NCBI GenBank assembly: GCA_028281325.1
Contig: JANQKC010000027.1
Span: 1-64,000 of the forward strand
Source: Alphaproteobacteria bacterium
GTDB lineage: Bacteria > Pseudomonadota > Alphaproteobacteria > UBA8366
Length of the DNA stretch: 64,000 nucleotides
Direction of reading: 5' to 3'
The notes under the pieces are model-generated. The model did not search any database. It worked only from the letters and a program-made list of their open reading frames with translations, and was not told where the DNA came from. Position 1 is the first letter of the stretch. Every line of letters begins with the position of its first letter. Shown here in pieces: positions 37,845 to 46,634 of the stretch. The position numbers were made by a program, and so were the translations under genes.

Positions 37845-38935
37845 GGCTCCTCAATCCGAGGTTCGGCAGGCGGCTCGTCCGGACCAAGGTAGAGCTTGCT
37901 CGTCAAATATCGGCCCACCGTGAACCGAACCAACACGCCGATGACGGCGGCGACGGGCACCGCCAACATGACGCCGACGAACCCGAACAAAGTCGCCCCG
38001 GCAAGCAAAGCGAAGATGATCCACACCGCATGCAGGTTAACCCGGTCGCCGACCAGCTTCGGCGTCAGGAAGTTACCTTCGATAAACTGACCGATACCGA
38101 AGACGCCGGCGACCATCAGGATGGGCACGATCGAATCGAATTGCGCGATCGCCAATCCCATGCCGACGACAAACCCGATCAGCATCCCGAAGTAAGGCAC
38201 GAAGGACACCAGCCCCGTCGCCAGCCCGACGACCAGACCGAAGTCGAGACCGACCAACGACAAACCGATCCCGTAGAACAGGCCAAGCATCATGCAAACC
38301 GTAAACTGTCCACGCAGGAAGCCGGCCAAAGTCTCGTCGACAAGCAGCACCTGCTCGCGGATGACGTCGACATGCGCGCGCGGCAGCCATCCGTCGATCT
38401 TGGAAACGATCCGATCCCAGTCCCGCAGCAGATAGAAGGCCACGATGGGCGTAATGACGAACAGCGACAACAGGGTGAAGGTCACCTCGATCCCACCAAC
38501 GAATCGCGCCAGGAAGCGAACGGCGAATCGCGCCACGTCACCGAGATTCGCTTCCAGGAAATTCTTGACCTGCTCCGACCCGGCACCGCCACTCATATAG
38601 CCCCGAATCAGTTCGACGAGCGGGGCCGCCTTTGCCTCGATCGCCGAGGCATATCGCGGCAGGTTCTCGAGAAACTGGATAAGTTGCGCATACAGCAACG
38701 GAACCAGGAACGACAAAATGATGATGAAGACGATAAAGAAGGCTGCGGTCACCAAACTCGTAGACCATGTCCGCGATATCCCGGCGCGCTCCATGCGATC
38801 GCAGGCGGGGTCGAGAAAATAGGCGATCGCGAAACCGGCGACGAAGGGAAACAGGATATCCCGCAGCACAGCCAAAATGAGAATGAACAGGGCAAAGACG
38901 ACGCCCCAGGAAATCACCTGCTGCCGAACGGTCAT
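37841..38935 (-). CDS. AI-2E family transporter (PerM-like permease)
   Basis: The 364-residue membrane protein has about eight helices, with the conserved FLVPLLYAQLIQFLENLP and YFGMLIGFVVGMGLAIAQFD stretches of the PF01594 family. Members range from autoinducer-2 exporters to Na+/H+ antiporter-like permeases, and the hdaA-linked copy has no assigned substrate. The track start at 39034 lies within pgsA. The ATG at 38935 overlaps the pgsA stop as ATGA and is the credible start. Confidence 0.88.
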   Translation of the reverse strand: MTVRQQVISWGVVFALFILILAVLRDILFPFVAGFAIAYFLDPACDRMERAGISRTWSTSLVTAAFFIVFIIILSFLVPLLYAQLIQFLENLPRYASAIEAKAAPLVELIRGYMSGGAGSEQVKNFLEANLGDVARFAVRFLARFVGGIEVTFTLLSLFVITPIVAFYLLRDWDRIVSKIDGWLPRAHVDVIREQVLLVDETLAGFLRGQFTVCMMLGLFYGIGLSLVGLDFGLVVGLATGLVSFVPYFGMLIGFVVGMGLAIAQFDSIVPILMVAGVFGIGQFIEGNFLTPKLVGDRVNLHAVWIIFALLAGATLFGFVGVMLAVPVAAVIGVLVRFTVGRYLTSKLYLGPDEPPAEPRIEEP

Positions 38936-39561
38936 ACGCGTCCCCGCGGTTGGTCTTCGGTGGAGGCCCGCGCCGACTCCGAACGTTGGGCCGGCGCCGG
39001 CGCGTCGATGAACGCGCCCCGGCCCGTCACCCACATATAGAGATAACAGGATCCCGAAATCACCGTCGTCGTCGCGACCAGATATTCCATCGCGGAGATC
39101 AACGGCAAACCGGCGAGCTTATATGTCAGCTCCGCCAAAACCACCGCCGCCAGAACGATTTGCGCAACGGTATTCACTTTGCTGATGAACAACGGTTGCA
39201 TCTTCACCGGCCGGTCGATGAGCTGCGACAGCACCGTTCCGCCGACGATCAGCACATCCCGGAAGACGACAAGGATCACCAGCCAAAGCGAGAGGTAACT
39301 CTGCAGGCCGAGCGTTACATAAACCCCGACCAACATGACCTTGTCCGCGATCGGATCGAGGTAGCTGCCTAGCTCGCTTTCGACCCGAAAGCGCTTGGCG
39401 ATGTATCCGTCCACGCCGTCGGAGACGCCGGCGGCCACGAACAGCCAAAACGCCGCCGACAACGCGTCCGTCGCGATCAGCCATACCATCAGCGGCACGG
39501 CGATCAGCCGAGCAAGCGTTATCAGATTGGGGATGCTACTGAGTAGCAGATGCTGGCTCAC
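38932..39561 (-). CDS. pgsA: CDP-alcohol phosphatidyltransferase (PgsA-like)
   Basis: An integral membrane enzyme with the full CDP-alcohol motif in SDGVDGYIAKRF...GSYLDPIADK, which makes phosphatidylglycerophosphate or, in some alphaproteobacterial paralogues, another phospholipid. The 209-residue length and about five helices fit. It starts at GTG with IPNLITLARL immediately after, the usual PgsA N-terminus. It is first or second in the leftward DUF2066 / pgsA / permease / hdaA set. It may not be the only PgsA in the genome. Confidence 0.88.
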   Translation of the reverse strand: MSQHLLLSSIPNLITLARLIAVPLMVWLIATDALSAAFWLFVAAGVSDGVDGYIAKRFRVESELGSYLDPIADKVMLVGVYVTLGLQSYLSLWLVILVVFRDVLIVGGTVLSQLIDRPVKMQPLFISKVNTVAQIVLAAVVLAELTYKLAGLPLISAMEYLVATTTVISGSCYLYMWVTGRGAFIDAPAPAQRSESARASTEDQPRGRV

Positions 39562-39597
39562 GGCTGGCCTGCCTGATCGAGGGACGACACGCCGCAG

Positions 39598-40710
39598 TTA
39601 CTCCGCGAGACGCGGCCGCACGACCCAGCCGCCCCGTTCCAGTTCATAGGACATATCGAGGTCTTTGAGGGCAAGCGCACGCCGCAATTGCTCGGGTTCG
39701 CCTTGAAAGGTGACATCGACATGCGCCTCGCGGATCGACAGACGGGCGACATCCATCTGACGGACCGACGGCACGCTGGTGATCTTCCGTTTGACCGACA
39801 GCCAATCGCCAAGCTGCACGATCGGAACAAGAACCCGTATCCGCTGTTCCGAGCCGGTCTGCTGCAGATTGTCGGACTTCCACGCCTCCTCAAGCCCGGC
39901 GATCATTTCCTGCACGGCCCAATCGAACAGTCCCGCGATATCCGATCCCACTTGGCCTTGGAAGCTCTGCGTGATGTCCCGCGCCGGTTCGCCCGGCTGA
40001 TGCTTCGTCATGGTGACGTTCAGGATCGGCGCGCTGCTGACCGGGTCGACGCTGAGCTGCCCGAAGGCAACGTAGACGCCGAACGCGTTGTATTTTTCCG
40101 CAATCGCGTCGAGTTGCGCGGCCGCCCCGGCCATCGCCTGCTCGGCGCTGATCTCGGAAATATCGGACAGATCCCGCAACGGCAGCACGAGCGGCAGCAA
40201 CCCGGTCGGGGGTTCGCGGCGCAACCAGGCATCGAACCATGGGTTGGGCTCGTCCCACAACAATCGCGACCCGGCGCTTTCGTACACCGGCAACACCAAA
40301 TTGGCGCGGCTGGCGATTTCAGCGTAAGGGATGCCGAGGTCGCCGATCACCCCTCGCACCGCGTCCGGCTTGAAGCGCACATTCAAGGTTGCCAAATAGC
40401 GCCCGCCGCCGAATCGCTCTTCGGACACGGCGAAATCCCGCAGCGTAGACGCGACCAACGCATCCGTGACCTCTGGCAGTTTCGCGTGGTCGGACCGCAA
40501 GGTTATCCGTTCAAGGAGGATTTTCAACGCCTCGCGCTGCGCCTTGGCGATCCCCACGCCCTTGGCGGAGACCTCGTCCGTCGCGCGCTCGTCGACCTGC
40601 ACGTTCGAAACGGAATAAATGGCCGCCGCGGCGAGCGGTTGGGACAGAACCAAGGCAAACAGCAGAAAACCGGCTATGCCCAGGCTCCCGAGACCCCGCA
40701 AATGGAGCAT
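39598..40710 (-). CDS. DUF2066 domain-containing exported protein
   Basis: A 370-residue protein with an N-terminal signal sequence ([20 protein letters not shown]) and a periplasmic DUF2066 domain beginning [36 protein letters not shown]. The family lies beside purM/pgsA/hdaA in many proteobacteria, and its function is unknown. It is the first gene of the leftward set and is divergent from purM across a 65-bp gap that must serve both. The start is a good ATG. Confidence 0.85.
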   Translation of the reverse strand: MLHLRGLGSLGIAGFLLFALVLSQPLAAAAIYSVSNVQVDERATDEVSAKGVGIAKAQREALKILLERITLRSDHAKLPEVTDALVASTLRDFAVSEERFGGGRYLATLNVRFKPDAVRGVIGDLGIPYAEIASRANLVLPVYESAGSRLLWDEPNPWFDAWLRREPPTGLLPLVLPLRDLSDISEISAEQAMAGAAAQLDAIAEKYNAFGVYVAFGQLSVDPVSSAPILNVTMTKHQPGEPARDITQSFQGQVGSDIAGLFDWAVQEMIAGLEEAWKSDNLQQTGSEQRIRVLVPIVQLGDWLSVKRKITSVPSVRQMDVARLSIREAHVDVTFQGEPEQLRRALALKDLDMSYELERGGWVVRPRLAE

Positions 40711-40775
40711 TACAATTATTCCCGGATGCAGTATCTTCGGCGCTCAGTTTATACCGATTTACCGCCGAGGACGCC

Positions 40776-41840
40776 ATAGCTCCGAAATCATCCCGACACG
40801 GTCTGACCTACCGCGATTCCGGCGTCGATATCGATGCCGGAAACCGGTTGGTCGAGGCCATCAAACCGCTGGCCCGGTCCACCGTCCGCCCCGGCGCGGA
40901 TGCCGCGCTGGGTGGGTTCGGCGGCCTGTTCGATCTGAAAGCCGCGGGTTTCAAGGATCCGGTGCTGGTCGCCGCAACCGACGGCGTCGGCACCAAGCTG
41001 ATGATCGCCATCGCGGCGAACCACCACGGCACCATCGGCATCGATCTGGTCGCCATGTGCGTCAACGACCTGGTGGTGCAAGGCGCGGAACCTTTGTTCT
41101 TTCTGGACTACTTCGCCACCGGCAAGATCGAACCCGCGGTCGCCGAATCGATTGTCGACGGCATCGCCGAGGGCTGCCGCCAAGCAGGCTGCGCCCTGAT
41201 CGGCGGCGAAACCGCCGAGATGCCCGGCCTGTACGACGGCGCCCATTACGACCTTGCGGGCTTCGGCGTCGGCGCGGCCGAACGCGGCACGTTGCTCGGC
41301 GGCCGCGATGCGGCGCCCGGCGACGTCATTCTCGGCCTCGCGTCGAACGGCCTGCATTCGAACGGCTACTCCCTGGCGCGGAAAGTCGTGGCAGACAGCG
41401 GGCTGGATTACGCGGACCCCGCCCCTTTCGCGCCGGACCGGACGGTCGCGGCGGCGCTGCTCGATCCCACCCGGATCTACGTCCGAAGCTGCCTCGCGGC
41501 GATCGCGGCGGCGGATGGCGGCGTGCATGGATTGGCCCATATCACCGGCGGCGGGCTGACAGAGAATCTGCCCCGCGTCCTGCCCGATACCGTCGCGGCG
41601 CGTATCGACCGGGCGGCATGGGACATCCCGCCGGTGTTCACCTGGCTGGCGGAGGCGGGCGGCATCGAGGATCGCGAACTCATGCGCACCTTCAACTGCG
41701 GCATCGGCATGGCGGTCATCGTGACGCCCGGCGCGGCCGAAGGCGTCACCCGCGCGTTGGCGGATCATGGCGAGACCGTCATTGCAATCGGCACGGTGCA
41801 GCCGCGCACCGGCGATCCGGTCGTGTTTTCCGGAGGCTGA
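40776..41840 (+). CDS. purM: Phosphoribosylformylglycinamidine cyclo-ligase, apparent ATA start
   Basis: PurM closes the imidazole ring in purine synthesis. [11 protein letters not shown]-like and [14 protein letters not shown] motifs are intact. The track begins at TTG 40848, which would remove the conserved N-terminal [14 protein letters not shown] strand. That strand is fully encoded upstream in the same open frame, and the only codon that fits as a start is ATA at 40776, preceded 5 bases earlier by GAGG. This gives 354 residues, the normal length. No ATG, GTG or TTG occurs in frame between the upstream stop and 40848. purN follows 2 bp after the stop. Confidence 0.9.
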   Translation: MAPKSSRHGLTYRDSGVDIDAGNRLVEAIKPLARSTVRPGADAALGGFGGLFDLKAAGFKDPVLVAATDGVGTKLMIAIAANHHGTIGIDLVAMCVNDLVVQGAEPLFFLDYFATGKIEPAVAESIVDGIAEGCRQAGCALIGGETAEMPGLYDGAHYDLAGFGVGAAERGTLLGGRDAAPGDVILGLASNGLHSNGYSLARKVVADSGLDYADPAPFAPDRTVAAALLDPTRIYVRSCLAAIAAADGGVHGLAHITGGGLTENLPRVLPDTVAARIDRAAWDIPPVFTWLAEAGGIEDRELMRTFNCGIGMAVIVTPGAAEGVTRALADHGETVIAIGTVQPRTGDPVVFSGG

Positions 41841-41842
41841 AA

Positions 41843-42499
41843 GTGACCGACAAGCTAAAAGTGGCCGTATTGATTTCCGGCCGCGGGACCAATCTGCAGG
41901 CCTTGATCGACGCCTGCGCGAAACCCGGCTTTCCGGCCACCATCACACTGGTGATCTCCAATGTCGAAGAGGCCTACGGACTGCAACGGGCCGAGAGAGC
42001 GGGAATCGCCACCCAGGTCATTCGCCATCAAGCATTCGACAGCCGGGCAGACTTCGATCGGGCGCTCGACAACGCATTGCGGAAATCGGGGATCGAGCTT
42101 GTCTGCCTTGCCGGTTTCATGCGGCTTCTGACGGCGGCGTTCGTCGACGGCTGGCGGGACCGAATGATCAACGTCCACCCTTCGCTGCTGCCGGCGTTCA
42201 AAGGCCTCGACACGTATCAGCGGGCGCTCGACGCGGGGGTGACGATCGCCGGCTGCACCGTCCATTTCGTCCGGGTGGAGATGGATGACGGTCCGATCAT
42301 CGCCCAAGTCGCGGTGCCGATCCTGCCCGGCGACGACAGCGAGCGGCTGGCGGCCCGAATCCTGGAGAAAGAACATGTGGTGTACCCACTGGCCCTGCGG
42401 CTGATCGCCGAGAACAAGGTCACCGTGAAAGACGAGATCGCCCATGTCGAGAACGGCGCGCCGTCGACAGATTGCCTGATCAATCCATCCGGGAACTGA
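41843..42499 (+). CDS. purN: Phosphoribosylglycinamide formyltransferase
   Basis: PurN transfers a formyl group from 10-formyl-tetrahydrofolate to GAR. The N-terminal VLISGRGTNLQALIDA, the catalytic NVHPSLLPAFKGLDT segment and the aspartate in VEMDDGPIIAQ are present. The track places the frame from 40619, but the GTG at 41843, with GGAGG 7 bases upstream and directly after purM, is the true start (218 residues). purMN form one operon. Confidence 0.95.
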   Translation: MTDKLKVAVLISGRGTNLQALIDACAKPGFPATITLVISNVEEAYGLQRAERAGIATQVIRHQAFDSRADFDRALDNALRKSGIELVCLAGFMRLLTAAFVDGWRDRMINVHPSLLPAFKGLDTYQRALDAGVTIAGCTVHFVRVEMDDGPIIAQVAVPILPGDDSERLAARILEKEHVVYPLALRLIAENKVTVKDEIAHVENGAPSTDCLINPSGN

Positions 42500-42567
42500 C
42501 AGGCCATGCTTGCGAAACACGCCGGACCGTTATACCTACAGGGATAAATCTACTTCGGAGGGAAGAA

Positions 42568-42708
42568 ATGGCGACCGAACCGCAAATGCAGCATTTGAGC
42601 GCGCCGCAGGAAAACATTCATACGTGGAACAACGTCACCCGATTGATCGTCGTATCCTGCATCGCAATCGCCAGTTTGTTGGTGATCATGGCGCTGACCT
42701 TGCTTTAA
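42568..42708 (+). CDS. Small single-helix protein resembling aa3-type cytochrome oxidase subunit IV
   Basis: This is a 46-residue peptide. About 20 polar residues (MATEPQMQHLSAPQENIHTW) precede one membrane helix (LIVVSCIAIASLLVIMALTLL). Length and topology resemble the small alphaproteobacterial subunit IV of aa3 oxidase (COX4_pro_2). GGAGG lies 7 bases before the ATG. It follows purN after 68 bp and is convergent with ndk. No other oxidase gene is in the window, so the assignment rests on shape and a loose sequence match. Confidence 0.65.
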   Translation: MATEPQMQHLSAPQENIHTWNNVTRLIVVSCIAIASLLVIMALTLL

Positions 42709-42766
42709 CGGCGCTTACCGTCTCGCGGCAGCCGCCGCCCCGCAAACCCAGCATCAGACGTCTACG

Positions 42767-42788
42767 GCCGGCGCAGGAGCGCGCCGGC
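42767..42788. terminator. Hairpin between convergent genes
   Basis: A perfect 8-bp stem GCCGGCGC / GCGCCGGC with a 6-base loop lies between the COX IV-like peptide and ndk. No T-run flanks it on either strand, so termination would have to be factor-assisted, or the element may stabilise 3' ends. Confidence 0.45.
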
Positions 42789-42801
42789 GTGACATTCGTG
42801 C

Positions 42802-43224
42802 TTAGCCGACAATTTCGGTTTGGGAGAAGAAATAGGCGATTTCGATCGCCGCGTTCTCCGGGCTGTCGGAGCCGTGCACGGAGTTCGCTTCGATGGACTC
42901 CCCAAAATCCTTGCGGATGGTGCCATCGTCGGCATTCGCCGGGTTGGTCGCCCCCATGATGTCACGGTTCCCCGTGATGGCGTTGTCGCCTTCCAGAACC
43001 TGAACGACGACCGGGCCCGACGACATGAACTCGCAAAGATCGCCGAAAAACGCCCGTTCCTTGTGGACGGCGTAGAAACCTTCGGCCTGTTCCCGCGTCA
43101 TATATATGCGCTTCTGCGCCACGATCCGGAGGCCTGCCTCCTCGAACCTGGCATTGATCTGTCCGGTTAGATTTCGACGTGTCGCATCCGGTTTGATGAT
43201 GGACAATGTGCGTTCGACTGCCAT
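42802..43224 (-). CDS. ndk: Nucleoside diphosphate kinase
   Basis: Ndk equalises nucleoside triphosphate pools by phosphohistidine transfer. The sequence [14 protein letters not shown] at the N-terminus and the active-site histidine in [13 protein letters not shown] are diagnostic, and 140 residues is standard. AAGGGGG precedes the ATG. It is divergent from the ABC-F gene. Confidence 0.97.
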   Translation of the reverse strand: MAVERTLSIIKPDATRRNLTGQINARFEEAGLRIVAQKRIYMTREQAEGFYAVHKERAFFGDLCEFMSSGPVVVQVLEGDNAITGNRDIMGATNPANADDGTIRKDFGESIEANSVHGSDSPENAAIEIAYFFSQTEIVG

Positions 43225-43371
43225 CGAACTGCCCCCTTGGTTGTGTTGGCGGATGTTAAGGCCGCCGGGTTATAGACGCCCTATACGCAATGAGCAAGCC
43301 GATCTTCCCTATTCAAAAGAGATAATCCTTCACTTTCATAGCACTCCCCCAGCGTGCTATCCAACGCCGCC

Positions 43372-45264
43372 ATGCTGTCTATCCAATCCCTCGGTTTTAG
43401 AATCGGCGGTCGGTCGCTTTTTGAGGATGCGACGGTCCAAATCGGCGCCAAACGCCGTATCGGCGTGGTGGGTCGCAATGGCACCGGGAAATCGACGCTG
43501 TTGCGGCTGATCGCCGGCGAACTGAGCCCAGACGCCGGGAGCGTGTCCGTCGGAATCCGGGTCCGCACCGGCTATGTCGAGCAGTTCACGCCTTCCGGCG
43601 ACCGGTCGGTTCTGGATGTGGTGCTGGCCGCCGACACGGAACGCGCCGACCTGCTGCAGGAGGCCGATTCCGCGACCGACCCGCATCGGATCGCCGACAT
43701 CCACACCCGGCTGGCCGACATCGAAGCCCATTCCGCGCCCGCGCGGGCGGCAACGATCCTCGCGGGTCTCGGTTTCGACGAGGCGACGCAGCAAGGACCG
43801 ATCAGCGCGCTCTCCGGCGGTTGGCAGATGCGCGTCTCGCTCGCCTCGGTCCTGTTCTCCGAACCCGATCTGTTGCTGTTGGACGAACCCACCAACCATC
43901 TCGACCTGGAAGCCGCGCTCTGGCTGGAAAGCTATCTCGCCGGCTATCCGCACACGTTCCTCCTGGTCAGCCACGATCGCGGGCTGCTCAACCGGTCGGT
44001 GGACGGCATCCTGCATGTGGACAACGGCGGCTTGGCGCTCTATCCCGGCGGTTACGACCGGTTCGAACGAACCCGCCGCGAGCGCCAAACCCGCCAGCAG
44101 GACGAGCGGACCCGGCAGCTCCGCGAACGCGAACGCATCCAACGCTTCGTCGACCGGTTCCGCGCCAAGGCGAACAAGGCGCGGCAGGCGCAGAGCCGCA
44201 TCAAGATGCTGGAGCGCATGGAGCCGATCGCGCCGCTGCAGGAAGAATCAGCGATTTCCTTCAGCTTTCCCGAGGCGGAGGAACTGCCGCCGCCGCTGCT
44301 GACCATGGAGTCCGCCACCGTTGGATACAGTGCCGAAACGCCGGTTCTGCAGCGGTTGAACCTGCGCCTCGATATGGACGACCGCATCGGACTTCTGGGT
44401 CAGAACGGCAACGGCAAAAGCACGCTGCTGCGGTTGCTGTCGCGGCAACTCGACGCTCTTTCGGGCAGCGTGTCCCTGCCCCGCAAGCTCCGCGTCGGAT
44501 ACTTCGCGCAGGATCAGATGGAACAACTCGATCCTGACCAGACCGCGCTGGACTATATTCAGCGCCTTCTGCCCGACCGGACCGAACAGGCGGTGCGCCG
44601 CCATCTCGGACAGTTCGGCTTCCAGCAGGAAAAGGCGGACCAGCAGGTCGAAAGCCTGTCGGGCGGCGAGCGCGCGCGGCTGGTGCTGGCCGGCATTTGC
44701 TGCGACGCCCCGCAACTGCTGCTGCTGGACGAACCGACCAACCATCTCGACCTGGACGCCCGCGAGGCGTTGCTGCTGGCGTTGAACGAGTATAATGGCG
44801 CGGTGATCCTGGTGACCCATGACCACGACCTGCTGGCCCGCGCCGTGGAACGCCTTTGGCTCGTGGCCGACGGCACATGCGTGCCCTATGACGACGATTT
44901 GGACGCCTATCGCCGCAGCCTGATGGAGCAGAAACGCCGATCGAACGGCGGTGAGCGCAAATCCGCGCCATCCGCACCGAAACAGTCCAAACGCGACGCG
45001 CGCCAATCCCGCGCCAACGCCCGCGCCGCGATCGCGCACCTCCGGAAAGCCGTGCGCGACGCAGAGTCCGCATTGGAAAAACTGACCGCCGAGCAGTCGA
45101 AGATCGATGCGGTCCTGGCCGACCCGGCGACCTATGAAAAACCGCCGGAAGAGATCACCGGCCTGACCCGCCGAAAGGCCGAACTGGACCGCGACATCGC
45201 CAGCGCGGAGGAAAACTGGCTCGCCGCGCAGGATGCGCTGGACGCGAACGCGGCAGACCGATAG
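43372..45264 (+). CDS. ABC-F family ATPase (Uup/YheS-like)
   Basis: Two ATP-binding cassettes sit in one chain with no membrane part. There are Walker A GRNGTGKSTLLRL and GQNGNGKSTLLRL, and two LSGG signatures each followed by LLLLDEPTNHLDL. The cassettes are joined by the arginine-rich ABC-F linker (about residues 235-290). A basic coiled-coil C-terminal extension (KSAPSAPKQSKRD onward) resembles Uup/YheS. ABC-F proteins act on ribosomes or nucleic acids. The track start at 43354 is six codons earlier than the ATG at 43372, which fits the family N-terminus MLSIQSLGFRIG. Confidence 0.9.
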   Translation: MLSIQSLGFRIGGRSLFEDATVQIGAKRRIGVVGRNGTGKSTLLRLIAGELSPDAGSVSVGIRVRTGYVEQFTPSGDRSVLDVVLAADTERADLLQEADSATDPHRIADIHTRLADIEAHSAPARAATILAGLGFDEATQQGPISALSGGWQMRVSLASVLFSEPDLLLLDEPTNHLDLEAALWLESYLAGYPHTFLLVSHDRGLLNRSVDGILHVDNGGLALYPGGYDRFERTRRERQTRQQDERTRQLRERERIQRFVDRFRAKANKARQAQSRIKMLERMEPIAPLQEESAISFSFPEAEELPPPLLTMESATVGYSAETPVLQRLNLRLDMDDRIGLLGQNGNGKSTLLRLLSRQLDALSGSVSLPRKLRVGYFAQDQMEQLDPDQTALDYIQRLLPDRTEQAVRRHLGQFGFQQEKADQQVESLSGGERARLVLAGICCDAPQLLLLDEPTNHLDLDAREALLLALNEYNGAVILVTHDHDLLARAVERLWLVADGTCVPYDDDLDAYRRSLMEQKRRSNGGERKSAPSAPKQSKRDARQSRANARAAIAHLRKAVRDAESALEKLTAEQSKIDAVLADPATYEKPPEEITGLTRRKAELDRDIASAEENWLAAQDALDANAADR

Positions 45265-45300
45265 CGGCGCGATTTCATCCCTTTTCAAGCCGTCGTCGTT

Positions 45301-45317
45301 TGCGCGGATTTCACGCA
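45301..45317. promoter_or_regulatory. Copy 1 of the TGCGCGkATTTCACGCA palindrome, upstream of the regulator
   Basis: TGCGCGGATTTCACGCA differs by one base from a site 1.1 kb downstream at 46425. It lies 96 bp before the GTG of the sigma-54 activator. The sequence is an imperfect palindrome with matching outer arms TGCG...CGCA. A degenerate partner (GCGCGATTTCATC, from 45267) and a half site (TGCGCGGA, 45343) lie nearby, suggesting cooperative binding and autoregulation. Confidence 0.6.
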
Positions 45318-45412
45318 CACCCTATCCTTACCCGTCAGTCCCTGCGCGGACGACCGGCGGCCAACCCTTATCCGATTTTTTGGACCCTGCCGCCACGGAA
45401 CGGGAGCCAAGA

Positions 45413-46411
45413 GTGGCTTACGACGGCGAAATCATCGGCGAACACCCGAGCATTGCGGAAACGCGACGCTTGATCGCCAAGGTCGCCACAAGTCCCGCCC
45501 GGACGATCCTGATCTATGGCGAAACCGGAAGCGGCAAGGGGCTCGTCGCGCGGATGCTCCACGAGAAGAGCGCACGGGCAAACGGCGAGTTCATTGATGT
45601 CAACTGCGCCGCCATCCCCGCCAACCTGATGGAAAGCGAACTCTTCGGGTTCGAGAAGGGCGCATTCACCGGGGCGCTTTCGAAGAAGACCGGGCTCGTC
45701 GAGGCCGCGCACGGCGGCAGTATCTTCCTCGACGAAATCCGCGAGTTGGACCCCGTCCTGCAAGCGAAACTCCTGAGCCTTCTAGACACGCAGGCATTCC
45801 GCCGGATCGGCGCCGTTCGGTCAAAACGGGTCGACGTGCGCTTCATCGCCGCGACGAACCGGATCCTCTCCGGCGAAGTGCGGGCCGGCCGGTTCCGGGA
45901 CGATCTTTACTACCGGCTTCAAGTCGTCGCGATCAACGTGCCGCCGTTGCGCGACCGCGGCGAAGACGTGCTCATTCTCGCCGATCACTTCATGCGCAAA
46001 CTCGGCGCCAGATACGGACGAACCATCCGCGCCATGGAACCCGCGGTGCGCGACATCTTCCTCTCCTACAAATGGCCGGGGAATGTCCGCGAGTTGGAAA
46101 ACCTCCTGGAACGTATCTTCATCCTCGAGGAGGACCGGCGGATTCTGGTCCGACACATCCCGCCGAGGATCATGCGCGAGGTGGATGGCAGCGGCGCCAC
46201 GGCGGTCGGACCATCCGCGTTCGAGGACTCTGATCCCGACGCGCCCGGGGAGACCAGCTCTTTCGATTTTCATGCCCGCACGCAAGCGTTCCAGCACCGC
46301 ATGATCGAACGCGCCCTTGCCGAAAACAAAGGGCGGTCGGCAGCCGCCCGATCACTGGGAATTTCGCGCCACGCGCTGCGCCACCAAATGAAGAAACTGG
46401 GCATGGAGTGA
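45413..46411 (+). CDS. Sigma-54-dependent transcriptional activator lacking a sensor domain
   Basis: The AAA+ domain starts almost at the N-terminus: Walker A GETGSGKG (residues 36-43), the sigma-54 contact loop GAFTGA (83-88), Walker B SIFLDE, and an R-finger region near FRDDLYYRL. A Fis-type HTH at the end reads GRSAAARSLGISRHALRHQMKKL. There is no receiver, GAF or PAS domain, as in PspF. The ORF track starts at 45233 inside the ABC-F gene. The GTG at 45413 has GGGAG 6 bases upstream and gives 332 residues. It is immediately upstream of an operon with a sigma-54 promoter, its likely target. Confidence 0.9.
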   Translation: MAYDGEIIGEHPSIAETRRLIAKVATSPARTILIYGETGSGKGLVARMLHEKSARANGEFIDVNCAAIPANLMESELFGFEKGAFTGALSKKTGLVEAAHGGSIFLDEIRELDPVLQAKLLSLLDTQAFRRIGAVRSKRVDVRFIAATNRILSGEVRAGRFRDDLYYRLQVVAINVPPLRDRGEDVLILADHFMRKLGARYGRTIRAMEPAVRDIFLSYKWPGNVRELENLLERIFILEEDRRILVRHIPPRIMREVDGSGATAVGPSAFEDSDPDAPGETSSFDFHARTQAFQHRMIERALAENKGRSAAARSLGISRHALRHQMKKLGME

Positions 46412-46424
46412 ACCACCCAGATAC

Positions 46425-46441
46425 TGCGCGTATTTCACGCA
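46425..46441. promoter_or_regulatory. Copy 2 of the palindrome: candidate upstream activator sequence
   Basis: TGCGCGTATTTCACGCA is identical to the site at 45301 except for one base. Its centre lies about 130 bp before the predicted start of transcription of the AtuA operon, the normal distance for an enhancer-binding protein acting through DNA looping. It begins 14 bp after the activator's stop codon. Confidence 0.65.
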
Positions 46442-46534
46442 ACGACGCGCCAACTTCACACATCAGCTATTCCCCTATTCTTTCCGAAAATATCGCAAAT
46501 ATCTGTAATTAAAGGATTTTATTTCGTTACCCGG

Positions 46535-46551
46535 TTGGCATGACAGATGCA
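46535..46551 (+). promoter_or_regulatory. Sigma-54 (-24/-12) promoter of the AtuA operon
   Basis: TTGGCATGACAGATGCA matches the -24/-12 consensus YTGGCACGrNNNTTGCW at all but two fixed positions. The invariant GG (46537-46538) and GC (46549-46550) are exactly 12 bases apart. Transcription should start near 46562, giving a 73-base leader before the ATG at 46635. Confidence 0.8.
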
Positions 46552-46634
46552 TTCCCCAATGCCGGGAACAACGGCTGCACCATTAAACAGCTGCACCATC
46601 AAATGGGCGACCAGGCTAGGAGGCCATCGGACAT

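Noticed and set aside
40619-42499. 626-residue ORF spanning purM and purN
   Set aside because: Only the part after 41843 is real (purN). The rest is an Arg-rich out-of-frame reading of purM.
45360-45412. Possible sigma-54 promoter (TTGGACCCTGCC) before the activator gene
   Set aside because: The GC element is missing at the required 12-base distance from GG.
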